A stretch of DNA of 5,492 bases from an uncultured Oribacterium sp. (GCA_938030845.1 CALHIC010000494.1:1-5492); one strand, 5' to 3'. Positions 1 to 4,926 are shown, counted from the stretch's first letter. Translations and numbers: made by a program. The notes: generated by a model not told the origin, from the letters alone.

Positions 1-57
1 ATACTGGGAGCCTAATATCAAAATGCAATATACAAAGTTCTTCGTTTTTGCAATAAC

Positions 58-93
58 AAAAAATCTCCCGTCCCAAAAAGGGGATGAGAGATT
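58..93 (-). terminator. Rho-independent terminator of the SH3b membrane protein gene
   Basis: Read on the minus strand, AATCTCTCATCCC pairs with GGGACGGGAGATT across a CTTTTT loop. The stem is 13 positions with one T-G wobble and one A-C mismatch, and a run of six T follows directly. It lies about 50 nt after the stop codon at 144. The plus-strand reading has no T-run, so it serves the leftward gene only. The remaining bases 1-57 show no gene or convincing site. Confidence 0.9.
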
Positions 94-143
94 CTATCTC
101 TGCATGTGCATCCTGCGCAAAGTAAGGGGTGCTCATTTATGGA

Positions 144-1487
144 TTATGGGGAAACGGTTAATGTAGTAGCACCGGCCTTGGCCTGCTGCGCCGTGGTAGC
201 TGCCGCTGCCCGGCTCTCCGTAGTGGATTTTGTTGTAGAGTTTGTGCTTGTACCGGAAGAATTGGCTGCCGTAGTAGCTGTGGTATTGTTTCCTGTAGCG
301 CTTTGGGCAGTGCTTACTTCCTCGGTACGTACATACTGCTTGGAAATATAGGCATCCTGTCCGTTATAGGTGATTTCTAACCACTCGTCATTGTAATCCG
401 CCTTGTATTGCAGCTCCGTTCCTTCGTCCAATACGGTTAACACTTCAGAATCCGTTGTACTGGGTTTTGTTCTGATTCTTACTCCTGTGGTGGTGAAATA
501 ACGCTTCGGTGTAGCCGTTGTCTCCTCCACGGTAGTTTCCTCCGTGCTTTCCACTGTTGCAGAGGTCTCTGTTACCGCCGCTGTAGTTTCCACTACGCTA
601 TGCTTCTTTGCGGAGAAGAAAAGCACCTTTACCAGAATAATCACAATAATAGCAATTGCCACAGGAAGGGCAATTCGTAAAATACTGTACAAATCCCACT
701 CTGTTCCCGGATTTCTATTTGCCGTACTTCTCTGTCTTCTGCCCGCTGTTCCGGTAGTTCTTCCGCTTCTTCTCTTCACAGAGCTGCTTGAGCCTACGCT
801 CTTTTGTAAACGTCTTGCTCTATCTGTTCCCGCTCCGGTTCTTCCCTTTCCGGCGGTACTTCTCCGAACGGGAATCCCTGCTCCCAGTTCTTCTTCCCGC
901 TCTTCCCTTTCGATTTCCCGAATTCTGGAAGAATATCCTTCGGTGGTAAGTCTGGGCGCCTCCGCTCCGTAATTCTCCGCATCAATACGGGAAGCCAGTC
1001 CTGCCTGTCTTGCTGTTTCTCTTCTTAAGTTGGAGCTGGAAATCGTGTTCTCCTCTCCAAGCTCATCTTGATAAGCTACGGAAGAAGATGTAGCGGCAAG
1101 AGAAGCATCTCCCTGTATTCCCTCATTTCTTCCCGGTCCCTCTTCCACGTATTCCGATAAGGCATCTCTCAACATGGAGAAGGAGTCATTGGCATCCTGG
1201 GCAGTGGATTCATTGCCAAGCTCTGCCAGCTCACCAAATGCTCGAATTCCGTGATAGGTATCTCTGGACTTGGCAGAAATGATACCGCCTTCAAAAAGCT
1301 GATTAATATCGCTCTCTAAATTGCTGGAGACCATCAAAGCCTGATCGATCTGCATCCGCACCAGACTGGCCAAAATCTCCTTGTCCATAATTACCGCTTC
1401 TTTATATTGTCCGTTCAAGAGGTAGTTCTGCACATCCCCTAATTGTACGCGAATCTTTCCCCAAACACTGTTTTCACGCTCCGCCAT
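144..1487 (-). CDS. Single-pass membrane protein with cytoplasmic DUF4145/HEPN-like region and extracellular SH3b domain
   Basis: This 447-aa protein probably couples a cytoplasmic helical domain to a cell-wall-facing SH3b domain; its substrate and role are unknown. Residues about 15-115 are helical and resemble DUF4145/HEPN-like folds: an Arg-containing first helix (SLVRMQIDQAL), an LFEGGIIS segment and an 'IRAFGELAELGN' segment close to the family's IR-x-lGN pattern, but without the usual following His. Residues 116-260 are a charged, then Arg/Ser/Thr-rich linker. A membrane helix spans about 267-291. By the positive-inside rule the basic linker puts the N-terminus in the cytoplasm. Residues about 328-388 match a bacterial SH3 domain (GVRIRTKPST, then DEWLEITYNGQDAYI and YV). 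The tail 389-447 is a Thr/Ser/Ala low-complexity stretch. The start at 1487 has AAGGAGG five nt upstream. An in-frame TTG at 1550 lies inside the promoter's -35 and is rejected. The gene is monocistronic. The SH3b call is firm; the DUF4145 call is tentative. Confidence 0.88.
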   Translation of the reverse strand: MAERENSVWGKIRVQLGDVQNYLLNGQYKEAVIMDKEILASLVRMQIDQALMVSSNLESDINQLFEGGIISAKSRDTYHGIRAFGELAELGNESTAQDANDSFSMLRDALSEYVEEGPGRNEGIQGDASLAATSSSVAYQDELGEENTISSSNLRRETARQAGLASRIDAENYGAEAPRLTTEGYSSRIREIEREEREEELGAGIPVRRSTAGKGRTGAGTDRARRLQKSVGSSSSVKRRSGRTTGTAGRRQRSTANRNPGTEWDLYSILRIALPVAIAIIVIILVKVLFFSAKKHSVVETTAAVTETSATVESTEETTVEETTATPKRYFTTTGVRIRTKPSTTDSEVLTVLDEGTELQYKADYNDEWLEITYNGQDAYISKQYVRTEEVSTAQSATGNNTTATTAANSSGTSTNSTTKSTTESRAAAATTAQQAKAGATTLTVSP

Positions 1488-1492
1488 ATTTC

Positions 1493-1499
1493 CCTCCTT
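1493..1499 (-). promoter_or_regulatory. Ribosome binding site that fixes the start of the SH3b membrane protein
   Basis: The minus strand reads AAGGAGG, a full Shine-Dalgarno match, five nt before the ATG at 1487. It decides between this start and the upstream in-frame TTG at 1550, which has no comparable site. Confidence 0.9.
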
Positions 1500-1521
1500 G
1501 CCTCCTGCAATTTTCTTCTGT

Positions 1522-1550
1522 AGTATACCTAGAAAGACAGCTTTCTTCAA
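1522..1550 (-). promoter_or_regulatory. Sigma-A type promoter for the SH3b membrane protein
   Basis: On the minus strand the -35 is TTGAAG (1545-1550) and the -10 is TATACT (1522-1527), separated by exactly 17 nt. Transcription would start near 1515, giving a leader of about 28 nt that contains the AAGGAGG site. No operator-like repeat is apparent around it. It has the same -10 and spacing as the promoter at 3040-3068. Confidence 0.8.
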
Positions 1551-1683
1551 GGAAGAATATCATTTTTCACAAAGAATTCGCGGTTTTTGATACTTCTTTC
1601 CTTAAATCGTAAGATTTGTCCTAAAAGCGGCGGAGACAGGCTCTATTTCCGGGGTAAGCAAGTGAATTTCTTTGGAGAAACGT

Positions 1684-1714
1684 AAAAAGAGGATAAGCTG
1701 TTTACCTTATCCTC
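1684..1714 (-). terminator. Rho-independent terminator of the 61-aa protein gene
   Basis: On the minus strand GAGGATAAG pairs perfectly with CTTATCCTC (9 bp) over an 8-nt loop and is followed by TTTTT. It lies about 40 nt after the stop codon at 1755, so it closes the small gene's transcript and insulates the gene to the left. The stretch 1551-1683 between it and the next promoter holds only a 5-bp AAATC-GTAA-GATTT hairpin near 1604-1617 and no gene. Confidence 0.93.
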
Positions 1715-1754
1715 CCTCTACTCTATTTTTCGTTTTTTCTCATGAAAAGTCTTT

Positions 1755-1940
1755 TTATATAATATCCCATCTGCCCTCTGACTTACCGGCAAAAGGTCCG
1801 GGAGCCAGTCTGGAATAAATCCGTTCCATTCCCGTATCATCCATCACAGCAACGCAAAAGATATTGACATCCTTTCCCTCATAAATTTTTCCGTCTGTCA
1901 AACCCTCTGAAAAACTATTTCCCACATACTGCAACTTCAT
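1755..1940 (-). CDS. Small 61-aa protein of unknown function (LTDGKIYE...DDTG type)
   Basis: I can give no function. The 61-residue product has no signal peptide and no membrane segment. The spacing of 'LTDGKIYEG' (residues 14-22), 'VMDDTGMERIYS' (32-43) and the short beta-prone segments resembles the family of small clostridial and Lachnospiraceae proteins of about 50-60 residues with an LT-x-GK-x-Y ... DD-x-G-x-x-x-x-Y pattern, probably a single small beta barrel. This resemblance is from memory, not a search. A strong TAAGGAGG site sits five nt before the ATG, and the gene has its own terminator. Both support a genuinely expressed small gene. It is transcribed alone, between the sipA-like operon and the SH3b membrane protein, with no visible functional tie to either. 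The C-terminal part from residue 44 (Pro/Gly-rich, ending GRWDII) lies beyond the recognisable pattern. Confidence 0.82.
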   Translation of the reverse strand: MKLQYVGNSFSEGLTDGKIYEGKDVNIFCVAVMDDTGMERIYSRLAPGPFAGKSEGRWDII

Positions 1941-1945
1941 TTCGT

Positions 1946-1953
1946 CCTCCTTA
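1946..1953 (-). promoter_or_regulatory. Strong ribosome binding site of the 61-aa gene
   Basis: The minus strand reads TAAGGAGG five nt before the ATG at 1940. This near-perfect Shine-Dalgarno is the best single argument that the short frame is translated. Confidence 0.88.
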
Positions 1954-1990
1954 GGAATGTGGCATGAAAAACATCCCTGTCTCTCTGCAC

Positions 1991-2011
1991 CGCCGGAAGC
2001 TTCTTCCGACG
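1991..2011 (-). promoter_or_regulatory. Hairpin in the leader of the 61-aa gene
   Basis: On the minus strand CGTCGGAAG pairs with CTTCCGGCG: 9 bp with one T-G pair and a tight AAG loop. No T-run follows, so it is not a terminator. It ends about 38 nt upstream of the Shine-Dalgarno and would lie in the mRNA leader if transcription starts further up. It could affect RNA stability or mark a protein-binding site. No known riboswitch architecture is recognisable. Confidence 0.45.
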
Positions 2012-2026
2012 ATTCCTGTTCTACTC

Positions 2027-2058
2027 TATTTTATTAATTTACAATATGTATATCGCAA
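2027..2058 (-). promoter_or_regulatory. Possible promoter of the 61-aa gene
   Basis: The AT-rich stretch on the minus strand offers TTGCGA (2053-2058) as -35 and TAAAAT (2028-2033) as -10, but the spacer is 19 nt, longer than ideal. An alternative is TATACA slightly upstream, paired with TTATTT. The stretch must contain the start signal, because a terminator at 2145-2181 separates it from the upstream operon. The exact elements are uncertain. Confidence 0.3.
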
Positions 2059-2144
2059 TATTTTCATAAAAAATAAGTTTTTACGGAGGGCTGTTTTGTT
2101 TTTTTCTAAGTACATTTTTTGCAAAGAGAAGGACTGAGGAAATT

Positions 2145-2181
2145 AAAAAAGAGAGCCTTTCGAAAAAACGAAACAGCTCTC
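2145..2181 (-). terminator. Rho-independent terminator of the coiled-coil/sipA-like operon
   Basis: On the minus strand GAGAGC pairs with GCTCTC and TTTCG pairs with CGAAA, separated by a small asymmetric bulge (TG opposite G). The loop is six T, and a run of six T follows the stem. It starts 23 nt after the TAG stop at 2205. Confidence 0.93.
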
Positions 2182-2204
2182 TGCATTGTTCTTACTGTGG
2201 GACA

Positions 2205-2777
2205 CTATAAGGAAGATCTTCTCAAAATGGTAATAACCTTGCCCTTAATCTCCGATTTCTTAACCGGGCCGAAGAGTCGGCTATCCTTCGCTCCGGAACG
2301 CATGTCCGACATCATAAAGTATTCTCCCTCCTTCAGCTTAATGGGATATTTCACCGCTTCCGTGTCATAGGGCTGGGTGGAATAGAAAATACCGTCCTCT
2401 ACCTGCATATTGCCGTTGATTTTCAGACCGCCTTCATCCGGAATTTCAATCTCATCTCCCGGCATGCCGATGATTCTTCCCACAAACTGCTTTCCGTCTT
2501 TATGATATACCAGAACATCGGAGGGGAAAAATTTATTTTCCAAACGGTAGTAAAGCATCAGGTCTCCTGCACTGAGCTTTGGCTTCATATCGTCATTTTT
2601 CACCGGGGCAATCCCGAAAATGACGAAGAACATCACATAAATCAAGGCACCCATCAAAAGCAGATGGGAGAAGAAGGAACGGATGTCTCCCATTTGCCGG
2701 TAATAAGTTCTCTTTTTTCGAATCACATCCAAAGGAAGGACTGCTTTTTTCTCTACTTCTTTTTTCTTCTTTGCCAT
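2205..2777 (-). CDS. SipA-like non-canonical signal peptidase I homolog lacking the Ser-Lys dyad
   Basis: This 190-aa protein belongs to the type I signal peptidase (S26) family by its motifs. A Lys-rich cytoplasmic N-terminus is followed by one membrane helix at about 36-57. The box B equivalent is 'NDDMKPKLSAGD' (61-72), then 'SDVLVYH' (86-92), the box D equivalent 'VGRIIGMPGD' (99-108), and the box E equivalent 'MSDMRSGAKDSRLFG' (156-170). In active enzymes box B has Ser directly before Met, and box D has Lys directly before Arg. Here these are D63 (codon GAT) and G100 (codon GGA), so the catalytic dyad is absent while the surrounding fold is intact. From memory, Streptococcus pyogenes SipA, needed for pilus polymerisation, carries Asp48 and Gly85 at these sites, which is the same 37-residue spacing. 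I infer a surface-fibre or protein-export assembly factor, not a leader peptidase. Its start is 3 nt after the stop of the coiled-coil gene, so the two are translationally coupled. No pilin or sortase is in view. Confidence 0.88.
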   Translation of the reverse strand: MAKKKKEVEKKAVLPLDVIRKKRTYYRQMGDIRSFFSHLLLMGALIYVMFFVIFGIAPVKNDDMKPKLSAGDLMLYYRLENKFFPSDVLVYHKDGKQFVGRIIGMPGDEIEIPDEGGLKINGNMQVEDGIFYSTQPYDTEAVKYPIKLKEGEYFMMSDMRSGAKDSRLFGPVKKSEIKGKVITILRRSSL

Positions 2778-2780
2778 ATC

Positions 2781-3008
2781 CTATCCCTTTAGCTTTGCCA
2801 GCTCTTCTTCCAAAGCGGCAATTTTTTCGTCTCTTTCCTGAATTCTGGCTTTGTAACCGATTTCCATCACCTGAATGGCGGAACGGTATTCTCCGTCCAA
2901 ATCCTCTAATTTCTTCCAAACAGAGGCGGGCTTAAAGCCGAAAAAGGCCTTTCGGAATTTCATCTTCTTCAGGTACTGCGCTACTTCTTCTAAATTCTGT
3001 GATGCCAT
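2781..3008 (-). CDS. Small 75-aa protein with C-terminal coiled coil, first gene of the sipA-like operon
   Basis: I do not recognise a named family. Residues 1-30 are basic with aromatic residues (KKMKFRKAFFGFKP), and residues 30-75 form a continuous charged helix ending 'RDEKIAALEEELAKLKG', whose heptad spacing of I/L/L/L predicts a coiled coil. It has no membrane segment or signal peptide, so it is probably a cytoplasmic, dimerising or partner-binding protein. Clostridial and DivIVA-related small proteins have a similar 'F-x-K-x-x-F-G-F' then 'V-x-x-x-L-x-x-L' layout, but that is only a loose likeness. The start at 3008 is chosen because AAAGGAAAG lies at proper distance before it. An in-frame TTG at 3068 lies inside the promoter's -35 and would be untranscribed. 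Its stop is separated by only 3 nt from the sipA-like gene, and its last codons supply that gene's AAAGGG ribosome binding site. This suggests co-expression in fixed ratio and a possible physical partnership. Confidence 0.83.
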   Translation of the reverse strand: MASQNLEEVAQYLKKMKFRKAFFGFKPASVWKKLEDLDGEYRSAIQVMEIGYKARIQERDEKIAALEEELAKLKG

Positions 3009-3039
3009 ACTACTTTCCTTTCCTTTGGGATTTGAAAAC

Positions 3040-3068
3040 AGTATAGCCTTTTCCTCCTGCATTTGCAA
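3040..3068 (-). promoter_or_regulatory. Sigma-A type promoter of the coiled-coil/sipA-like operon
   Basis: On the minus strand the -35 is TTGCAA (3063-3068) and the -10 is TATACT (3040-3045), with a 17-nt spacer. The predicted transcription start is near 3033, about 25 nt before the ATG at 3008. A perfect 24-bp palindrome begins one base upstream of the -35, so the promoter may be regulated. Confidence 0.8.
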
Positions 3069-3069
3069 A

Positions 3070-3093
3070 AAGTTCTTAAAATTTTAAGAACTT
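3070..3093. repeat. Perfect 24-bp palindrome, operator candidate upstream of the sipA-like operon
   Basis: The half-site AAGTTCTTAAAA is followed directly by its exact reverse complement, with no central spacer. It lies in the divergent intergenic region, one base from the -35 of the leftward promoter and about 26 bp from the -35 of the rightward one. On the minus strand it is followed by TTTTT and could act as a weak AT-rich terminator, but no leftward gene lies upstream to need one. Binding of a dimeric regulator is the simpler reading. Confidence 0.6.
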
Positions 3094-3096
3094 GTC

Positions 3097-3114
3097 TTCC
3101 GGAAATTTCCCGAA
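3097..3114. repeat. 18-bp imperfect palindrome upstream of the exonuclease promoter
   Basis: TTCCGGAAATTTCCCGAA is symmetric about AAATTT with a single mismatched pair; the inner ten bases GGAAATTTCC are perfect. It lies three bases after the 24-bp palindrome and five bases before the TTGCAG -35 of the rightward promoter. It differs in sequence from the 24-bp site, so if both are operators they probably bind different proteins. Confidence 0.45.
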
Positions 3115-3119
3115 AGCCC

Positions 3120-3147
3120 TTGCAGGCTTTGCAATGTCTGTTACACT
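3120..3147 (+). promoter_or_regulatory. Extended -10 promoter of the exonuclease III gene
   Basis: The -35 is TTGCAG (3120-3125), the spacer 16 nt, and the -10 TACACT (3142-3147), preceded by TG plus one base (3139-3141), an extended -10. The small inverted repeat TTGCA-GGCTT-TGCAA (3120-3134) overlaps the -35 and spacer. Transcription would begin near 3154, leaving a leader of over 100 nt. Confidence 0.65.
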
Positions 3148-3174
3148 ATTCTCATGCCGAAAAAAGAATACAAG

Positions 3175-3204
3175 CTTGCGTTCTGTGCTGAGGGCTTACG
3201 CAAG
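3175..3204 (+). promoter_or_regulatory. Leader hairpin in the exonuclease III mRNA
   Basis: CTTGCGT (3175-3181) is complementary to ACGCAAG (3198-3204) over a 16-nt loop. It lies between the predicted transcription start and the ribosome binding site at 3250-3256. No T-run follows, so it is not a terminator. Bases 3200-3208 (GCAAGGGCT) are also complementary to AGCCCTTGC at 3115-3123, upstream of the predicted start. It matches no riboswitch class I know. Confidence 0.35.
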
Positions 3205-3262
3205 GGCTAAACGAAAAATAATTTTCTTTATCATAAGAATGAATTGAGTAGAAAGGATGTTT

Positions 3263-4021
3263 ATGAAAAAACTGATTTCCTGGAATGTAAATGGGCTTAG
3301 AGCCGTTATGGGAAAAAACTTTATGGAGGATTTTAAGCGTTTGGATGCGGACATGTTTTGTTTGCAGGAAACCAAATTGCAGGAGGGACAGATTGACCTG
3401 GAGCTTCCGGGTTATTTTCAATACTGGAATTATGCGGTGAAAAAGGGCTACTCCGGCACCGCCATTTTCACCAAGGAAGAACCGCTGTCCGTGCAGTACG
3501 GCATCGGTATCGAAGAACATGACCAGGAAGGGCGTGTGATTACGCTGGAATTTCCGGAGTTTTATCTGATTACCGTCTATGTGCCCAACTCTCAGGGAGA
3601 GCTGAAGCGTCTTCCCTACAGAATGGAGTTCGAGGATGCCTTCCTGAATTACATCTTAACTTTAGAAAAGAAAAAGCCGGTAATTTATTGCGGTGACTTA
3701 AATGTTGCCCATGAGGAAATCGACCTGAAAAATCCGGACACTAACCACATGAGTGCGGGCTTTTCCGACGAGGAGAGGGCGAAGTTTTCCCGGGTTTTAG
3801 ACTCAGGGTATCTTGACTCCTTCCGCCATTTCTATCCGGACAAGGAAGAGGAATACAGTTGGTGGAGCTACCGTACCAAGGCCAGAGAAAGAAATGTCGG
3901 TTGGAGAATCGACTATTTTGTGGTTTCCAAGCAATTGGAGAAGAAGCTCCTTTCCGCTTCTATTCATCAAGAAGTTATGGGCTCCGACCATTGTCCTGTG
4001 GAAATCACTTTGGATCTGTAA
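3263..4021 (+). CDS. exoA: Exodeoxyribonuclease III / AP endonuclease (ExoA/Xth family)
   Basis: This Mg-dependent enzyme cuts DNA 5' of abasic sites and degrades 3' ends in base-excision repair; it is cytoplasmic and acts on DNA. The 252-aa product is the usual length and carries all family motifs: 'WNVNGLRA' with N8, 'LQETKL' with metal ligand E36, 'GYSGTAIF' (62-69), 'VYVPNS' with Y106, 'CGDLNVAH' with D145 and N147, the 'NPDTNHMSAGFSDEER' loop (157-172), 'WWSYRTKARERNVGWRIDY' (200-218) with D217, and 'GSDHCPVEI' with D242 and H243. Every residue expected for catalysis by comparison with APE1 and E. coli Xth is present, so it should be active. Two ATGs in frame sit at 3257 and 3263. AGAAAGG (3250-3256) touches the first and stands 6 nt from the second, so 3263 is chosen. 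The gene is divergent from the sipA-like operon and leads a probable two-gene operon with the PHP gene, 24 nt downstream. Confidence 0.96.
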   Translation: MKKLISWNVNGLRAVMGKNFMEDFKRLDADMFCLQETKLQEGQIDLELPGYFQYWNYAVKKGYSGTAIFTKEEPLSVQYGIGIEEHDQEGRVITLEFPEFYLITVYVPNSQGELKRLPYRMEFEDAFLNYILTLEKKKPVIYCGDLNVAHEEIDLKNPDTNHMSAGFSDEERAKFSRVLDSGYLDSFRHFYPDKEEEYSWWSYRTKARERNVGWRIDYFVVSKQLEKKLLSASIHQEVMGSDHCPVEITLDL

Positions 4022-4045
4022 TGATAGAAAGGGGAAAAGTATTTT

Positions 4046-4843
4046 ATGAAATTGAAATGTGATGTTCATACCCATACTCTTTATTCCCGCCATGCTTACT
4101 CCACGATTTTGGAAAATGTTGCTGCGGCGAAGGAAGCGGGATTGGAGCTTCTTGGCTCTACGGATCATTTTTCCGCCATGCTCTATCCGGATTATGAAAA
4201 TGTCCGTCACTACCAGTATTTGATGGTAAGCCACACCTGGCCCAAGGAAATTCATGGCGTTCGGGTTTTGCAGGGCTGTGAAGTGGATATTGTGGATATG
4301 GAAGGAAACCTTTTCGGTTTTGATATTCCCATTTGGAAAAATATTGACGGGGATTTTTATAATGACGGGAAGAAAATGTCTCTCTATGAGCGTGTCTGCA
4401 AGAAAATGGACTATTGTATCGCCTCTGTCCACCGAAACAGCTTTGCCAAGGGAGAAAGCGCTCTAGCTTGCACCAAGCTTTATCTGGAAGCCATGAAGCA
4501 CCCAAAAATTCTGATTCTTGGGCATATCGGTCGTTCCGGACTCCCCTTTGAAATCGATCCGGTGCTTCTTGCCGCAAAGGAACAGCATGTGCTGATTGAG
4601 ATTAATGAGCATTCCATGGATGAAGGAAGCGAAACCAAAAAGCGTTGCGAAGCCATTGCAGTACGCTGTGCGGAACTGGGAGTACCCATCTCCGTTTCCA
4701 GTGATGCCCATATTGCTTTAAAAATTGGAGAATATCAAAAGGTGGAATCCCTGCTGGAGAAGATTCATTTTCCGGAAGAGCTGATTATGACCAGAGATAA
4801 GGAAAGCTTTTTACAGCATATGAAGAAGGCAGGACTGGGGTAA
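4046..4843 (+). CDS. PHP-domain metal-dependent phosphatase, YcdX-like
   Basis: This is a probable phosphoesterase of the PHP superfamily with a trinuclear metal site; the physiological substrate is unknown. The 265-aa protein is one complete PHP domain of usual length. The metal-ligand set matches E. coli YcdX in order: H8 and H10 in 'DVHTHT', H16, H41 in 'STDH', E79 in 'GCEVDI', H129 in 'SVHR', H160 in 'LGHIGRSG', then D220 and H222 in 'SSDAH'. No membrane segment or signal peptide is present, so it is cytoplasmic. It starts 24 nt after the exonuclease stop, with AAAGGGGA about 11 nt before the ATG and no promoter between them, so the two are probably co-transcribed. PHP domains occur in histidinol phosphatases, in DNA polymerase-associated proteins and in YcdX-type enzymes; the spacing favours YcdX. 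Whether pairing with a repair nuclease is functional or merely positional cannot be told. Confidence 0.92.
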   Translation: MKLKCDVHTHTLYSRHAYSTILENVAAAKEAGLELLGSTDHFSAMLYPDYENVRHYQYLMVSHTWPKEIHGVRVLQGCEVDIVDMEGNLFGFDIPIWKNIDGDFYNDGKKMSLYERVCKKMDYCIASVHRNSFAKGESALACTKLYLEAMKHPKILILGHIGRSGLPFEIDPVLLAAKEQHVLIEINEHSMDEGSETKKRCEAIAVRCAELGVPISVSSDAHIALKIGEYQKVESLLEKIHFPEELIMTRDKESFLQHMKKAGLG

Positions 4844-4851
4844 GGCGGGTT

Positions 4852-4881
4852 TTGCACCGCTGTTTCAAGTTAATATATATA
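4852..4881 (+). promoter_or_regulatory. Possible promoter of the 177-aa orphan, with -10 inside an AT repeat
   Basis: TTGCAC (4852-4857) is a fair -35. TATATA within the AT tract follows at 16 nt (4874-4879) or 18 nt (4876-4881), so several alternative -10 registers exist. Another reading uses GATATT (4893-4898) with TTAATA (4870-4875) at 17 nt, where the AT tract itself forms the spacer. No clear terminator separates the PHP gene from this one; a GCGG/CCGC stem at 4845-4860 is too weak to call. Confidence 0.4.
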
Positions 4882-4888
4882 TATATAT
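4873..4888. repeat. (AT)8 dinucleotide tract
   Basis: Sixteen bases of uninterrupted alternating A and T lie in the 83-bp gap between the PHP gene and the 177-aa gene. The tract sits exactly where -10 and spacer sequences are expected. Tracts of this type can change length by slipped-strand replication. Confidence 0.9.
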
Positions 4889-4926
4889 GGTCGATATTAC
4901 TCATAGAAAATAAAGGAAGAGGTACT

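Noticed and set aside
8..50. Leftward promoter with TTGCAA and TATATT near the left edge
   Set aside because: The spacer is only 15 nt and any gene it would serve lies outside the window.
544..972. Open frame of 142 codons on the plus strand opposite the SH3b membrane protein
   Set aside because: It arises from the Ser/Thr/Arg-rich low-complexity coding sequence on the other strand; it has no ribosome binding site and no plausible protein character.
1485..1550. Longer start for the SH3b membrane protein, adding 21 residues from a TTG at 1550
   Set aside because: The TTG lies inside the -35 of a 17-nt-spaced promoter, so it would not be transcribed, and it has no Shine-Dalgarno. The ATG at 1487 has AAGGAGG.
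2205..2777. Calling the S26-family protein an active signal peptidase I
   Set aside because: The Ser before Met in box B and the Lys before Arg in box D are Asp and Gly, so the normal Ser-Lys mechanism cannot operate.
3006..3068. Longer start for the coiled-coil protein, adding 20 residues from a TTG at 3068
   Set aside because: The TTG coincides with the TTGCAA -35 element, and the ATG at 3008 has its own ribosome binding site.
3070..3093. 24-bp palindrome as a LexA/SOS box, tempting next to a DNA repair gene
   Set aside because: The Firmicute LexA box has inward GAAC-NNNN-GTTC. Here the order is GTTC, a 12-base centre, then GAAC, so orientation and spacing are wrong.
3803..4432. Open frame of 209 codons on the minus strand across the exonuclease and PHP genes
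   Set aside because: It is antisense to two genes with complete catalytic motif sets, spans their junction and shows no family motif.
4844..4865. Terminator after the PHP gene formed by GCGG/CCGC
   Set aside because: The stem is only 4-5 bp with an 8-nt loop and an interrupted T-run, and it overlaps the candidate -35 of the next gene.
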